Positions 8,680 to 17,605 of a DNA stretch of 54,981 bases are shown here, piece after piece. The notes beneath the pieces were generated by a model. It searched no databases, was not told the DNA's origin, and saw nothing but the letters and a program-made list of their open reading frames with translations. Origin of the DNA: an uncultured bacterium. Lineage in GTDB: Bacteria > Cyanobacteriota > Vampirovibrionia > Gastranaerophilales > Gastranaerophilaceae. Made by a program: the position numbers and the translations under genes. The DNA lies in NCBI GenBank assembly GCA_950022495.1, contig CATLLJ010000008.1, positions 1 to 54,981 on the forward strand. The letters are read 5' to 3'. The stretch's first letter is position 1. Every line of letters starts with the position of its first letter.

Positions 8680-8895
8680 TTATCTTTTATCTTGAAATAA
8701 AACCTGATATTCTAATAACTCTGCAATCAACATAACATCATTATATGTTATTGTTCCACGTCTTAATTTATGGGACAAACTGTCAGCTCGCCATTTTTGA
8801 CCGGTATACTCGGTTAACATTTCTGCTAATCTCTTTATCGTAATATTTTTCTGAGCTAATAAACTTTTTATTTGTTCTTTTGCACGTAAAATCAT
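8680..8895 (-). CDS. HTH micro-protein, diverged middle copy
   Basis: 71 aa with the same architecture as its neighbours (QIKSLLAQKNITIKRLAEMLTEYTGQKWRADSL... DVMLIAELLEYQVLF), but clearly more diverged. The start ATG is 10 bp after the stop of the upstream copy. It is probably a paralogous DNA-binding protein, and the divergence suggests a different partner or target from the outer copies. Confidence 0.7.
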   Translation of the reverse strand: MILRAKEQIKSLLAQKNITIKRLAEMLTEYTGQKWRADSLSHKLRRGTITYNDVMLIAELLEYQVLFQDKR

Positions 8896-8905
8896 AATTT
8901 AAATA

Positions 8906-9124
8906 TTATTTCAGTCCATTCTTTCTGACAAATTCCAATTCATAACCCAAGATCTCTGCAATAATAGCTGCCTCTTTAAATGAAATCCCATCCCTATTTA
9001 TCTTTGACGTTAATCCACCTTGTGTATATTGTTTGCCTGTTTTTTCGCTAAGAAGTCCAGCCAACTTTTTTATAGTGATTCCATTTAATTTTAATACTGA
9101 TTTAATATAATTTTTTGTTTCCAT
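8906..9124 (-). CDS. HTH micro-protein, first copy of the tandem trio
   Basis: 72 aa; NYIKSVLKLNGITIKKLAGLLSEKTGKQYTQ, then LTSKINRDGISFKEAAIIAEILGYELEFVRK. The helix pattern suggests a short HTH of the kind found in small phage/mobile regulators. It is transcribed away from the 79-aa gene at 9250. The shared 125-bp region carries a consensus promoter for the other strand and a perfect inverted repeat (9171-9212) that this protein might bind. Confidence 0.7.
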   Translation of the reverse strand: METKNYIKSVLKLNGITIKKLAGLLSEKTGKQYTQGGLTSKINRDGISFKEAAIIAEILGYELEFVRKNGLK

Positions 9125-9142
9125 ACTCCAATTATATTAAAC

Positions 9143-9171
9143 TTGACAATTTTTGAAAAACACTTTAAAAT
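9143..9171 (+). promoter_or_regulatory. Near-consensus sigma70 promoter for the 79-aa gene
   Basis: TTGACA (9143-9148), 17-bp spacer, TAAAAT (9166-9171). It is the best -35/-10 pair seen in the window. The start site is predicted near 9178, inside the left arm of the inverted repeat. Confidence 0.75.
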
Positions 9172-9212
9172 TTATTCTATATATGTATTAAATAATGCAT
9201 ATATAGAATAAA
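9171..9212. promoter_or_regulatory. Perfect 15-bp inverted repeat over the transcription start
   Basis: TTTATTCTATATATG (9171-9185) and its exact complement (9198-9212) with a 12-nt spacer. It abuts the -10 element, so it could act as an operator for repression or as a hairpin at the very 5' end of the mRNA. Confidence 0.7.
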
Positions 9213-9249
9213 TAATTAATTTATAAAAATTATTACGGAAGGAGACCCG

Positions 9250-9489
9250 ATGAAAAAATGTACGATAAAAAAATTTTGCGAACTGTCAGAAAATATGCAG
9301 ACAAAAACTTACAAAATTCAAAATATCACTCAAACAATAAATGATGCACTATATTACTGCAGCGATAATTCGCAAGGAACCGGACATCTTTTAGATGTAT
9401 TTGGATATTTGCTTCAAGAAATTGAGCTGTTATTAGATATAGAGGATGAGTTATCAGCAAATTTGCTTAGAATAAAAATTAACCCTTAA
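9250..9489 (+). CDS. Hypothetical 79-aa protein under a strong promoter
   Basis: 79 aa, helical. A basic N-terminus (MKKCTIKKFCELSENM) is followed by polar residues and an acidic leucine-rich C-terminal helix (HLLDVFGYLLQEIELLLDIEDEL, about residues 46-68). A very strong Shine-Dalgarno (GGAAGGAG, 9237-9244) precedes the ATG. No family was recognised. It ends 2 bp from the convergent ruvA stop. The divergent HTH trio suggests it is the regulated output of that cassette; this is inference. Confidence 0.65.
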   Translation: MKKCTIKKFCELSENMQTKTYKIQNITQTINDALYYCSDNSQGTGHLLDVFGYLLQEIELLLDIEDELSANLLRIKINP

Positions 9490-9491
9490 TC

Positions 9492-10109
9492 TTATAAAGA
9501 TAAAACTTTCAAAGCCTCTTTTAGAATTTCTTCAGCAGAAGCATTGTCATCTATACGGCTTAATGCTCTTTCTACCGCATTTGAAACTTCATCTTTTTCA
9601 TACCCTAATGACAACAGAACCATTTGAGCATCTTCAACATTTTGAGTATTTTTCACTCCGCCTGATACCGTTTTGACAGGAACTGCATCTTTGTATGATG
9701 TTAATTTATCTTTCAATTCAAGAATAATTTTTTGTGCTAATTTTGGACCAACACCTTTTGCCCTTGTAAGTTCTTTATAATTTCCGTCAAGTACAAAACC
9801 CACTAAATCCGCAACATCAAAAGAATTCAAAAGTGTTAATGCCATCTTTGAACCAACTCCTGATACAGACATTAAAATGTTAAAAATATCTCTATCTTCT
9901 CGTTTTAAAAAACCGCAAAGACTCATTTTATCTTCTTTATGCAAAAGTTCGCAATACAATTTTAAAGGTTCGCCTTCATCAGGTAATAATGTATAATCTC
10001 TATCCATGATTTCAAGTAAATACCCGACACCATTGACATCTACCGTAGCAAAATAACCTTTTTGACCGCTTAATTTATACGCAAATAAACCTTTTATATA
10101 ATCATACAT
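9492..10109 (-). CDS. ruvA: Holliday junction DNA helicase subunit RuvA
   Basis: RuvA tetramers bind four-way junctions and recruit RuvB. The 205-aa protein has the N-terminal OB fold (MYDYIKGLFAYK...VDVNGVGYLLEI), tandem HhH motifs (LMSVSGVGSKMALTLL; LTRAKGVGPKLAQKIILELKDKL) and the C-terminal RuvB-binding domain (AQMVLLSLGYEKDEV). It starts 12 bp after the dnaA stop, so it is probably read in the same unit. ruvB and ruvC are not here. Confidence 0.97.
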   Translation of the reverse strand: MYDYIKGLFAYKLSGQKGYFATVDVNGVGYLLEIMDRDYTLLPDEGEPLKLYCELLHKEDKMSLCGFLKREDRDIFNILMSVSGVGSKMALTLLNSFDVADLVGFVLDGNYKELTRAKGVGPKLAQKIILELKDKLTSYKDAVPVKTVSGGVKNTQNVEDAQMVLLSLGYEKDEVSNAVERALSRIDDNASAEEILKEALKVLSL

Positions 10110-10121
10110 TTTAGAGCTTCC

Positions 10122-11543
10122 CTAGTTTTTTAATGTTAATTTGATTTCATTAATAGTATCCTGCAAACTGTTATCAACTTTCAATTTATCAGAAATTAAA
10201 TCACAGGAATACATAATTGTCGTGTGTTTTTTGGCAAAAAAGTCGCCGATTGATTCATAACTCATTTGTAAAACTTCTCTGGCAAGATAAATTGCAATAT
10301 GGCGTGCATGTGCAACTTTTTGCTGGCGTGCAGTACCCTTCAAATCTTTAACCGTCAAACTAAAATAGTCTGCTGTTTTTTGAGCAATAATATCCACAGT
10401 TATTTCTTTTTTCTTAACTTCGCATTTTAAAGCTCTTTGAGCAAGGTCAAGTGTCACACCAAGTCCTGAAAATTCCGCAAATGCACTAACTTTGTTAAAC
10501 GCACCTTTTAGTTCACGAACATTGTTTTCAAAATTTTCTGCGATATATTCAAATACATCATCATCTGCTTCAACTTCGAGTTCTTTTGCATAAGATTTTA
10601 CGATTTCACATCTTGTTTCAAAATCAGGCGGAACAATATCCACAACCAAACCCATTTCAAAACGGGTGCGTAATCTGTTATCAAGTGTCGGAATATCTTT
10701 TGGCAGTCTGTCAGAAGCAATTACGATTTGTTTATTGTTTGTGTAAAGTGCTTCAAATGTTGAAAAGAAGTCTTCCATTGTTTTCATTTTTGATTCAATA
10801 AATTGAATATCATCCATCAAAAGAACATCGACATTTTGGAATTTTTGATGGAATTTTCGCATTTGCGAATTGTTTATCTGACGTTTTTTACCGCCTGCTG
10901 TATCTGCAAATTGAAAACATCTTACCCATTCGTTAAAATATTCTTCCATACGAATATAGCGAACTTTTAATTCAGGTTTATTAAAAATAATATAGTGTCC
11001 GATTGCCTGCATCAAGTGAGTTTTACCAAGTCCTGATGCTCCGTATATAAACAAAGGATTAAATTTTTTAGAAGGATTATTGGCAACAGAAAACGCTGCA
11101 TTATATGCAAATTTTGAATTATCCCCGACAACGAAATTATCAAATTTCAAATTCAAATTCAAATTTGCACTGGATTGCATCTGTGCAAGTGATAATTTTG
11201 CGGATTCAGATTTTTTCTCTTCTTCAGACTGTCCCGGAATATATTTTGATAATTCTTTTTTCTTTTCTTTAAGATATTTAGCGGCTAAATTTTCATCATA
11301 AACAAGAGCAACATTTGAATTGCTGCTTACAAGCTTACGCAGAGCCTCACGAATTTTTGTAACCAGCCCTTTTTTGTTCAGCATAGTTGCCGTTAATTGC
11401 AGCGGGGTAAGCAAAGTTAACGTTTCATTTTCATAATTAACAGCTTCTAAAGGTTCAATCCAAGGAGCAACATCATCTGTCAAATCTTCCGACAAGCTCT
11501 CCTTAATTTGAGACCAAAGTTCTTTAACCTCATTTATATCCAT
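10122..11543 (-). CDS. dnaA: Chromosomal replication initiator DnaA
   Basis: 473 aa: an N-terminal protein-interaction domain, a linker, and an AAA+ core with Walker A (GASGLGKTH, about residues 168-176) and Walker B (VLLMDDIQF). The C-terminal DNA-binding domain ends with the cyanobacteria-like HTTIMYSCD. The DNA-reading loop that normally reads GGRDHTT is AKKHTT (437-442), one residue shorter and without the Asp. There is no Shine-Dalgarno; a TAATAT element lies six bases before the ATG, suggesting a leaderless mRNA. No DnaA-box cluster was found nearby, so this does not look like the origin. Confidence 0.97.
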   Translation of the reverse strand: MDINEVKELWSQIKESLSEDLTDDVAPWIEPLEAVNYENETLTLLTPLQLTATMLNKKGLVTKIREALRKLVSSNSNVALVYDENLAAKYLKEKKKELSKYIPGQSEEEKKSESAKLSLAQMQSSANLNLNLKFDNFVVGDNSKFAYNAAFSVANNPSKKFNPLFIYGASGLGKTHLMQAIGHYIIFNKPELKVRYIRMEEYFNEWVRCFQFADTAGGKKRQINNSQMRKFHQKFQNVDVLLMDDIQFIESKMKTMEDFFSTFEALYTNNKQIVIASDRLPKDIPTLDNRLRTRFEMGLVVDIVPPDFETRCEIVKSYAKELEVEADDDVFEYIAENFENNVRELKGAFNKVSAFAEFSGLGVTLDLAQRALKCEVKKKEITVDIIAQKTADYFSLTVKDLKGTARQQKVAHARHIAIYLAREVLQMSYESIGDFFAKKHTTIMYSCDLISDKLKVDNSLQDTINEIKLTLKN

Positions 11544-11620
11544 ATAAAGATATTACAATAAAAAATTTTCCAAATGAAGAAAAAATAAACTTTTGTGACT
11601 AAAAAAGAGACAAGTGGTTA

Positions 11621-11650
11621 TTTACGAAATACGCACCAAAATGATATAAT
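11621..11650 (+). promoter_or_regulatory. Extended -10 promoter of a candidate small RNA
   Basis: TTTACG (11621-11626), 18-bp spacer, TATAAT (11645-11650) preceded by TGA, giving TGATATAAT. It points away from dnaA. Confidence 0.65.
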
Positions 11651-11656
11651 ACCGGA

Positions 11657-11807
11657 ATGAGTTAAGGTTTACACTCGGGAGCAATAAAAACTCCTAAAGA
11701 TAAAAAACTTTTGATAGTACCCTCCGTTTGCTCATAATTTTATGGGTGAATTGTGTCCATTTTACTACATATAATTCCGATTTATTAAATTAAATCGGGA
11801 ATTTTTT
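11657..11807 (+). ncRNA. Candidate small RNA or leader, unclassified
   Basis: About 150 nt between an extended -10 promoter and a terminator hairpin (11773-11784/11791-11803, T6). No ORF with a Shine-Dalgarno is inside. Possible pairings include GAGCAA (around 11687) with TTGCTC (around 11736) enclosing smaller hairpins. It could be a stand-alone RNA (6S RNA is one possibility) or an attenuating leader for the 38-aa gene that follows. I could not match it to SRP RNA, tmRNA or a riboswitch class. Confidence 0.45.
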
Positions 11808-11841
11808 GCTGCATTATTTATGAAAAAGAAAGGAAGAAAAA

Positions 11842-11958
11842 ATGACAGACAAACTAGTACACGTAAATTCTTACGTAAAAGACGACGGAACAAAAGTAAA
11901 AGAACATTATCGAGGCGGAGGTTCAACCACCCCCGAAAGTTTTGACAGGCAGGATTAG
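11842..11958 (+). CDS. 38-aa protein with a V-SY-DGT-V-HYRG motif
   Basis: ATG 11842 with AAAGGAAG seven bases upstream, stop TAG 11956. The 38 residues begin MTDKLVHVNSYVKDDGTKV and continue KEHYRGGG, then a Ser/Thr/Pro tail. The VxSYxxxDGTxVxxHxRG pattern is a short motif I recognise from many bacterial and phage proteins, which argues for a real gene. It lies 35 bp after the terminator hairpin of the candidate RNA. Its stop overlaps that of the convergent membrane protein gene (11955-11957). Confidence 0.6.
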   Translation: MTDKLVHVNSYVKDDGTKVKEHYRGGGSTTPESFDRQD

Positions 11959-12269
11959 TCCTCACTTGCTTTTTTCTTTATTAAATAATATATTTTCTTT
12001 GCCAGATTATATACTGCCATTAATATAAAATATAGCAAAAAATTTATTAAAACATATACCGGTAAAACTGGATATAAACTGGATATTATTGCTTTTTTCA
12101 TGTCCGCCAAACTTGCATAGTGAATCGGATCAACAAAACCAAACACATCCATAGAAATACCAAAACTAATAACAAAAATTATAAAAACATTCAAATAAAT
12201 AAATATCACCATGGAGATAAGAACGGATCCTATTGCTATATTCTTCAACATTGATGTTTTACTTCCCAT
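11955..12269 (-). CDS. Hypothetical integral membrane protein
   Basis: 104 aa with two hydrophobic regions (about residues 10-36 and 62-90), a polar loop between them and a Lys-rich C-terminus (KKIYYLIKKKASED). It follows a similar-sized membrane protein by 4 bp, so the two are probably co-expressed and may act together. No family was recognised. Confidence 0.6.
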   Translation of the reverse strand: MGSKTSMLKNIAIGSVLISMVIFIYLNVFIIFVISFGISMDVFGFVDPIHYASLADMKKAIISSLYPVLPVYVLINFLLYFILMAVYNLAKKIYYLIKKKASED

Positions 12270-12273
12270 TGCT

Positions 12274-12588
12274 CTAAAAAATTTCCCCCAAATTTAAAAG
12301 AAACACAAAAAAATAAATAGCAAAAAATAAAGCAAAATTACAAATTGTATATACAAGTTGAAAATAACTCTTATCTATATTTTTTAGATATTTCCAAGTT
12401 ACAAATACAAAAAAAACACCCAAAATAAACATAAATAAAACTACCAAATTGATATTTTTTATACAATCAGATATCCCATCAGTTATAAAATCATTTATAG
12501 AAACAAAAACAAGAGTTACAGGAGCAAAAATATTCCACAAAAATCTTAGTGCTATCAAAAGTATTGTAAATACATTAATCTTTTCCAT
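12274..12588 (-). CDS. Hypothetical integral membrane protein
   Basis: 104 aa with about three hydrophobic segments (residues 5-29, 45-65, 75-100). It is the first gene of a two-gene membrane protein unit with the gene at 11955-12269. The ATG lacks a Shine-Dalgarno and lies six bases after TAAGAT with TGC before it, so leaderless expression is possible. No family was recognised. Confidence 0.6.
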   Translation of the reverse strand: MEKINVFTILLIALRFLWNIFAPVTLVFVSINDFITDGISDCIKNINLVVLFMFILGVFFVFVTWKYLKNIDKSYFQLVYTICNFALFFAIYFFVFLLNLGEIF

Positions 12589-12652
12589 AGAATTATCTTA
12601 GCATAGTATATTTTTTGAATATGGTCATGTGACTATTTTTGATAATACAAAA

Positions 12653-12680
12653 GGCGGTGAATTTATAAAAATTCACCACC
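12653..12680 (-). terminator. Terminator of dnaK
   Basis: A 12-bp stem with one mismatch (12653-12664/12669-12680; GGTGGTGAATTT on the complement), followed by TTTTG. It lies 25 bp after the dnaK stop. Confidence 0.8.
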
Positions 12681-12704
12681 TTAAAACTAGTTAAAGAAAT
12701 TTTA

Positions 12705-14555
<1,851 letters not shown>

Positions 14556-14601
14556 TTATCTCCTTTACTAACAATATATTTTTATATTATTTTATATTAT
14601 T

Positions 14602-14610
14602 GTTATAACA
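14602..14610 (-). promoter_or_regulatory. Candidate dnaK promoter, extended -10
   Basis: On the complement TGT then TATAAC, about 50 bp upstream of the dnaK ATG. No good -35 and no heat-shock operator (CIRCE) is seen. Confidence 0.45.
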
Positions 14611-14661
14611 CTGTTTTTTAGAAATCCTTAAAAAATAAACAAAAAATTAACAATTGGGAAA

Positions 14662-14950
14662 ATAAAATATATTATGTAAATTTTCTTTTGCCAATTTCTT
14701 TTCTTTTGATTGCGAGGCAAAAGAAAAGAAATTGGCGGAAAGAAAAGAAAACACGCTTGATTAAATGACTCGAGTTATCAGAAACTACGTTTCCGAACCT
14801 TCCTTTAGCCTTTGGGGGTTCGGGGGCTAAGCCCCTGATGACTCGTTTCATTTGGTCGCGTTTTTCTCTTTCTTTGCTTTCGTTTCTTTCTCTTTTACTC
14901 GCAATAAAAGAGAAAGAAATGAAGAATGCAATTTACATAATATATTTTAT
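14662..14950. mobile_element. MITE-like palindromic element with perfect 21-bp terminal inverted repeats
   Basis: A 289-bp non-coding element. Its ends are 21-bp perfect inverted repeats (14662-14682/14930-14950). Inside are a perfect 19-bp hairpin (14690-14708/14718-14736) and a 15-bp hairpin near the right end (14883-14897/14905-14919). The centre carries CGAGTTATCAG...CTGATGACTCG and a G/C-rich stem. Bases 14769-14811 are identical to 44841-44883. It fills most of the dnaK-MFS intergenic space. No transposase or target duplication was identified. Confidence 0.6.
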
Positions 14951-14992
14951 CTACGAATTGATTTTTTAAAATGTTAATGCAAAAATTAGGTT

Positions 14993-16168
14993 ATGATTTA
15001 CGATAAACAAGAACGAAAACCCCAAATATGGCTTGCAGGTGCACATTTTATTAATGATATTTACACAGGATTTTTAAATCCTATTATGCCATTTATTGCA
15101 GAACAAATAAAAATCTCTATGCCTGTAGCTACAATTATTTTGAGCTGCTCACATATATTTTCATCTTTGTTGCAGCCATACTTCGGATTTTTTGCTGATA
15201 AAATGAAAAAACGGGCATTAATTTTCTGGGGATTGATTTTTACCGCAATATTCATCTCTTTTGCTCCGGCAGTTAAACATGTTTATTTAATGGTTTTATT
15301 CATTATGTTGGGAAGCTTAGGCTCAAGTCTTTACCATCCGCAAGCTTTAGGATTGGTTTCAAAATTCACCACAAGCAATTCAGCTAAAAATATGGGAGTT
15401 TTCATTGCTTTAGGGACTTTAGGTTTTTCTACAGGTCCATTGTTATCTTCTGCTTTTGCCCAATATTTTGGACTCGATAGAATGCCGGTTCTTTGTATTC
15501 TCGGAATTGTGTGGGCTTTATTGATGTTCAGAATGGTTCCTAAATTTTCTAATACTGAAACAGAAAAAATTAATATAAATCTAAAACAGGCATTTATTGA
15601 TATTCTTTCTAATAAAAAATTGAATATCCTGAATACTATAGCAGTATTAAAATCTTTAGTCACAACATCTTGTTCAATTTTACTGCCATTTTTGTGGAAA
15701 GCACAAGGGTATTCAAAATTTGAAATCGGTACAGCTTTGTTTTTCTTTTTATTCTTAGGCGGAATTGCATCATTACTAAGCCCGAAAGTTGAAAACAAAA
15801 TAGGAACTCCAAAAGTCTTCTATATTTCAATGATATCAACCTTCCCGATGATGATTTTATTTATGCTTACATACAAACCTTTACCGGTTATATCATTTGT
15901 AATTTTTGCATTAATGGGATTTATAACATTCTTTGCAACACCGATAACTATGAGCATGGCACAAAAAGTTTTACCGCAATACAAAAGTATCATAGGCGGA
16001 TTTATAAACGGATTTTCATGGGGAATTGTTGCAGTTGCAATGTCTATAATCGGCTACATTGCACAGGCAACAAGCATTGTTCCTGTACTTGTAATAATTT
16101 CAATAATACCTGCAATTTGTTCAGTACTGGTAAAATATTTATTTAACAAAACCGAAATTAAGCAATAA
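14993..16168 (+). CDS. MFS transporter, fosmidomycin-resistance (Fsr)-like
   Basis: 391 aa with about 12 hydrophobic segments. The N-terminus HFINDIYTGFLNPIMPFIAEQ and the SSLLQPYFGFFADK loop resemble the Fsr branch of the major facilitator superfamily, a group of drug/H+ antiporters. The substrate is not readable. No clear Shine-Dalgarno is present; a weak TGC-AAAAAT lies six bases before the ATG. The last 11 bp overlap the convergent gene at 16158. Confidence 0.85.
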   Translation: MIYDKQERKPQIWLAGAHFINDIYTGFLNPIMPFIAEQIKISMPVATIILSCSHIFSSLLQPYFGFFADKMKKRALIFWGLIFTAIFISFAPAVKHVYLMVLFIMLGSLGSSLYHPQALGLVSKFTTSNSAKNMGVFIALGTLGFSTGPLLSSAFAQYFGLDRMPVLCILGIVWALLMFRMVPKFSNTETEKININLKQAFIDILSNKKLNILNTIAVLKSLVTTSCSILLPFLWKAQGYSKFEIGTALFFFLFLGGIASLLSPKVENKIGTPKVFYISMISTFPMMILFMLTYKPLPVISFVIFALMGFITFFATPITMSMAQKVLPQYKSIIGGFINGFSWGIVAVAMSIIGYIAQATSIVPVLVIISIIPAICSVLVKYLFNKTEIKQ

Positions 16169-16394
16169 AATCTAAATATTTTTGAGATGAGTCGGTTTTA
16201 TATTTAAATATTGATGAAATAGAATTTAAGAGACGGCTAAAAGGATTTTGATTAGTAGAAAAGTTTGAAATAACTTCATTAAAATTACCAAAACCTTCAT
16301 TTAAATTAGACTTCGACTGAGCTTTGTTCACAGACTCAACATTATAAGAATTCTTAGAATTCACATTAAAATATCCAATCGAAGATACTAACAT
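16158..16394 (-). CDS. Small hypothetical protein, Asn/Ser-rich
   Basis: 78 aa beginning MLVSSIGYFNVNSKNSYNV, rich in Asn, Ser, Phe and Lys, without a signal peptide or membrane helix. A purine-rich GGGGTTAAGAG precedes the ATG. Its 3' end overlaps the MFS gene by 11 bp. The N-terminal style resembles that of the other Asn-rich proteins of this window (31234-32604, 50876-51286), but no family was recognised. Confidence 0.5.
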   Translation of the reverse strand: MLVSSIGYFNVNSKNSYNVESVNKAQSKSNLNEGFGNFNEVISNFSTNQNPFSRLLNSISSIFKYKTDSSQKYLDFIA

Positions 16395-16493
16395 CTCTTA
16401 ACCCCAACTACCTATTGCTTTACAATACTAAAACAAACAATACACAAAATCAAGATTTTAGCAAAAAAATTTTTTATAGGATTTAAAAAGAAT

Positions 16494-17036
16494 ATGGAAA
16501 TTAATTATAATACCCCGAATTTTACAGGATTAGCTAAATTTCAGAAACAAGTTGATCAAAGACTTATCCGTGGAAAAGCTGTGACATGCCCATGGCAGCT
16601 GTATAAAATGAAACAAGAAGGAATTACGCAGGTCATTGATCTTAGGAATAGTTCCTTTATTGAAAAACCAATTGAAAGATTTTTCTGTAAGTTATTAGGA
16701 ATAAAATATACTAATTACAGATATCCGCATAGACTAAATAATATTCCTGAAAAAAGTTTTTTTGACAGGGTTAATGATACAATCCGGACAAATATCGGTA
16801 AAACCTATATTCACTGCCAATATGGAAAAAGACGTACAGGAATGTGTGTAGCAATTTACGAAAAAGAATTTACCACAAAATCAAACCACGAAATTATTGA
16901 AGAAATGCTTGAGATGGGGTATAAAGAATTAAGACATGAACAATCTAACCGAAAAAAGAAAAAATATATTAAAATTTTTATGGATTTTATAAAAAAATAT
17001 TGTCCGGAAGAATTAGAATGCATGAATAAGAAATAA
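16494..17036 (+). CDS. Dual-specificity/tyrosine phosphatase-like protein
   Basis: 180 aa with the Cys-phosphatase loop HCQYGKRRTG (HC-X5-R-T/S-G; about residues 108-117) and an upstream Asp-containing region (QVIDLRNSS, about 43-51), as in cyanobacterial/bacterial DSP-like phosphatases. It probably removes phosphate from tyrosine or from phosphoinositide-like substrates. The N-terminus carries PNFTG (8-12), a motif also seen in other proteins here. Its 3' end overlaps the convergent nuclease-like gene by 24 bp. Confidence 0.8.
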   Translation: MEINYNTPNFTGLAKFQKQVDQRLIRGKAVTCPWQLYKMKQEGITQVIDLRNSSFIEKPIERFFCKLLGIKYTNYRYPHRLNNIPEKSFFDRVNDTIRTNIGKTYIHCQYGKRRTGMCVAIYEKEFTTKSNHEIIEEMLEMGYKELRHEQSNRKKKKYIKIFMDFIKKYCPEELECMNKK

Positions 17037-17489
17037 TTTAATTCCGTTATCAAGTCGTTCTATTCTTTTTACATATTTATAATCTTTCAAATCCGTTAAA
17101 ATAAGAGCAACAGCAGGTTTTTTGCCTGTCATCTTGGCATAATACAAAGACTGCCCGATACTTTCCGCCCATTTTTTAGCAAAATCAAATTCTATGGCAT
17201 AATCTTTAGTAAGACAATCAACCCTTGTGTTGTCCCATAACACAAATTCTTGTTTTCCAAAATCATCTCTGCACCACTGGCTTACATAAAAAGATTCTTT
17301 CATATTCGGACGCATAAGTTGTGTTTCATACATTGATTTTGGAACGTAGTTTAAATTTATATAGAAATATCCGCCTGCAAATAATAGTAATGTAATAAAA
17401 AATGCAACAATTTTATGCACAAAATAATTATTTACCGGAAGGTTTTGAGTTTTTGAAGATTTATTTGATTTTTTTGCTCTTCTAGCCAT
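17013..17489 (-). CDS. Membrane-anchored PD-(D/E)XK-like protein
   Basis: 158 aa from ATG 17489 (MARRAKKSNKS); an upstream TTG would add five residues but lies inside a TATAAT element (17496-17501 on the complement) six bases before this ATG. A basic N-terminus, one membrane helix (about residues 24-45), then a domain with DNTRVDCLTKDYAIEFDFAKKW followed by AESIGQSLYYA. That D...E-x-D...KxWxE...Q pattern resembles a restriction-endonuclease-like fold I know from small bacterial proteins of unknown function. Nuclease activity is inference. Confidence 0.6.
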   Translation of the reverse strand: MARRAKKSNKSSKTQNLPVNNYFVHKIVAFFITLLLFAGGYFYINLNYVPKSMYETQLMRPNMKESFYVSQWCRDDFGKQEFVLWDNTRVDCLTKDYAIEFDFAKKWAESIGQSLYYAKMTGKKPAVALILTDLKDYKYVKRIERLDNGIKLFLIHAF

Positions 17490-17495
17490 AAAAAA

Positions 17496-17501
17496 ATTAT
17501 A
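17496..17501 (-). promoter_or_regulatory. -10 element six bases before the nuclease-like gene
   Basis: TATAAT on the complement, then six T, then ATG 17489. No Shine-Dalgarno. One of the set of leaderless-type starts. Confidence 0.6.
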
Positions 17502-17555
17502 CAATAAAATATAAATTTTTCTTAGAGCAGCTTTTATTTTTAACCAAAAACATAT

Positions 17556-17585
17556 AAAAAGACTCCCAATAATTGGGAGTCTTTT
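17556..17585 (-). terminator. Terminator of the rpoBC1C2 operon
   Basis: Stem AAAAAGACTCCCAAT/ATTGGGAGTCTTTTT (17556-17570/17572-17586) with a T-run on both strands. It is 20 bp beyond the rpoC2 stop. Confidence 0.9.
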
Positions 17586-17605
17586 TTGATATTCTAAAAG
17601 AAGAA

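Noticed and set aside
9250-9489. Toxin-antitoxin pair with the HTH trio
   Set aside because: The 79-aa product shows no known toxin motif and the genes are divergent, so this label was not given.
11765-11965. 66-aa ORF on the complement
   Set aside because: It is antisense to the terminator and the 38-aa gene, which has its own Shine-Dalgarno and motif.
14662-14950. CRISPR-like array
   Set aside because: Hairpins are different from each other, there are no regularly spaced direct repeats and no cas genes.
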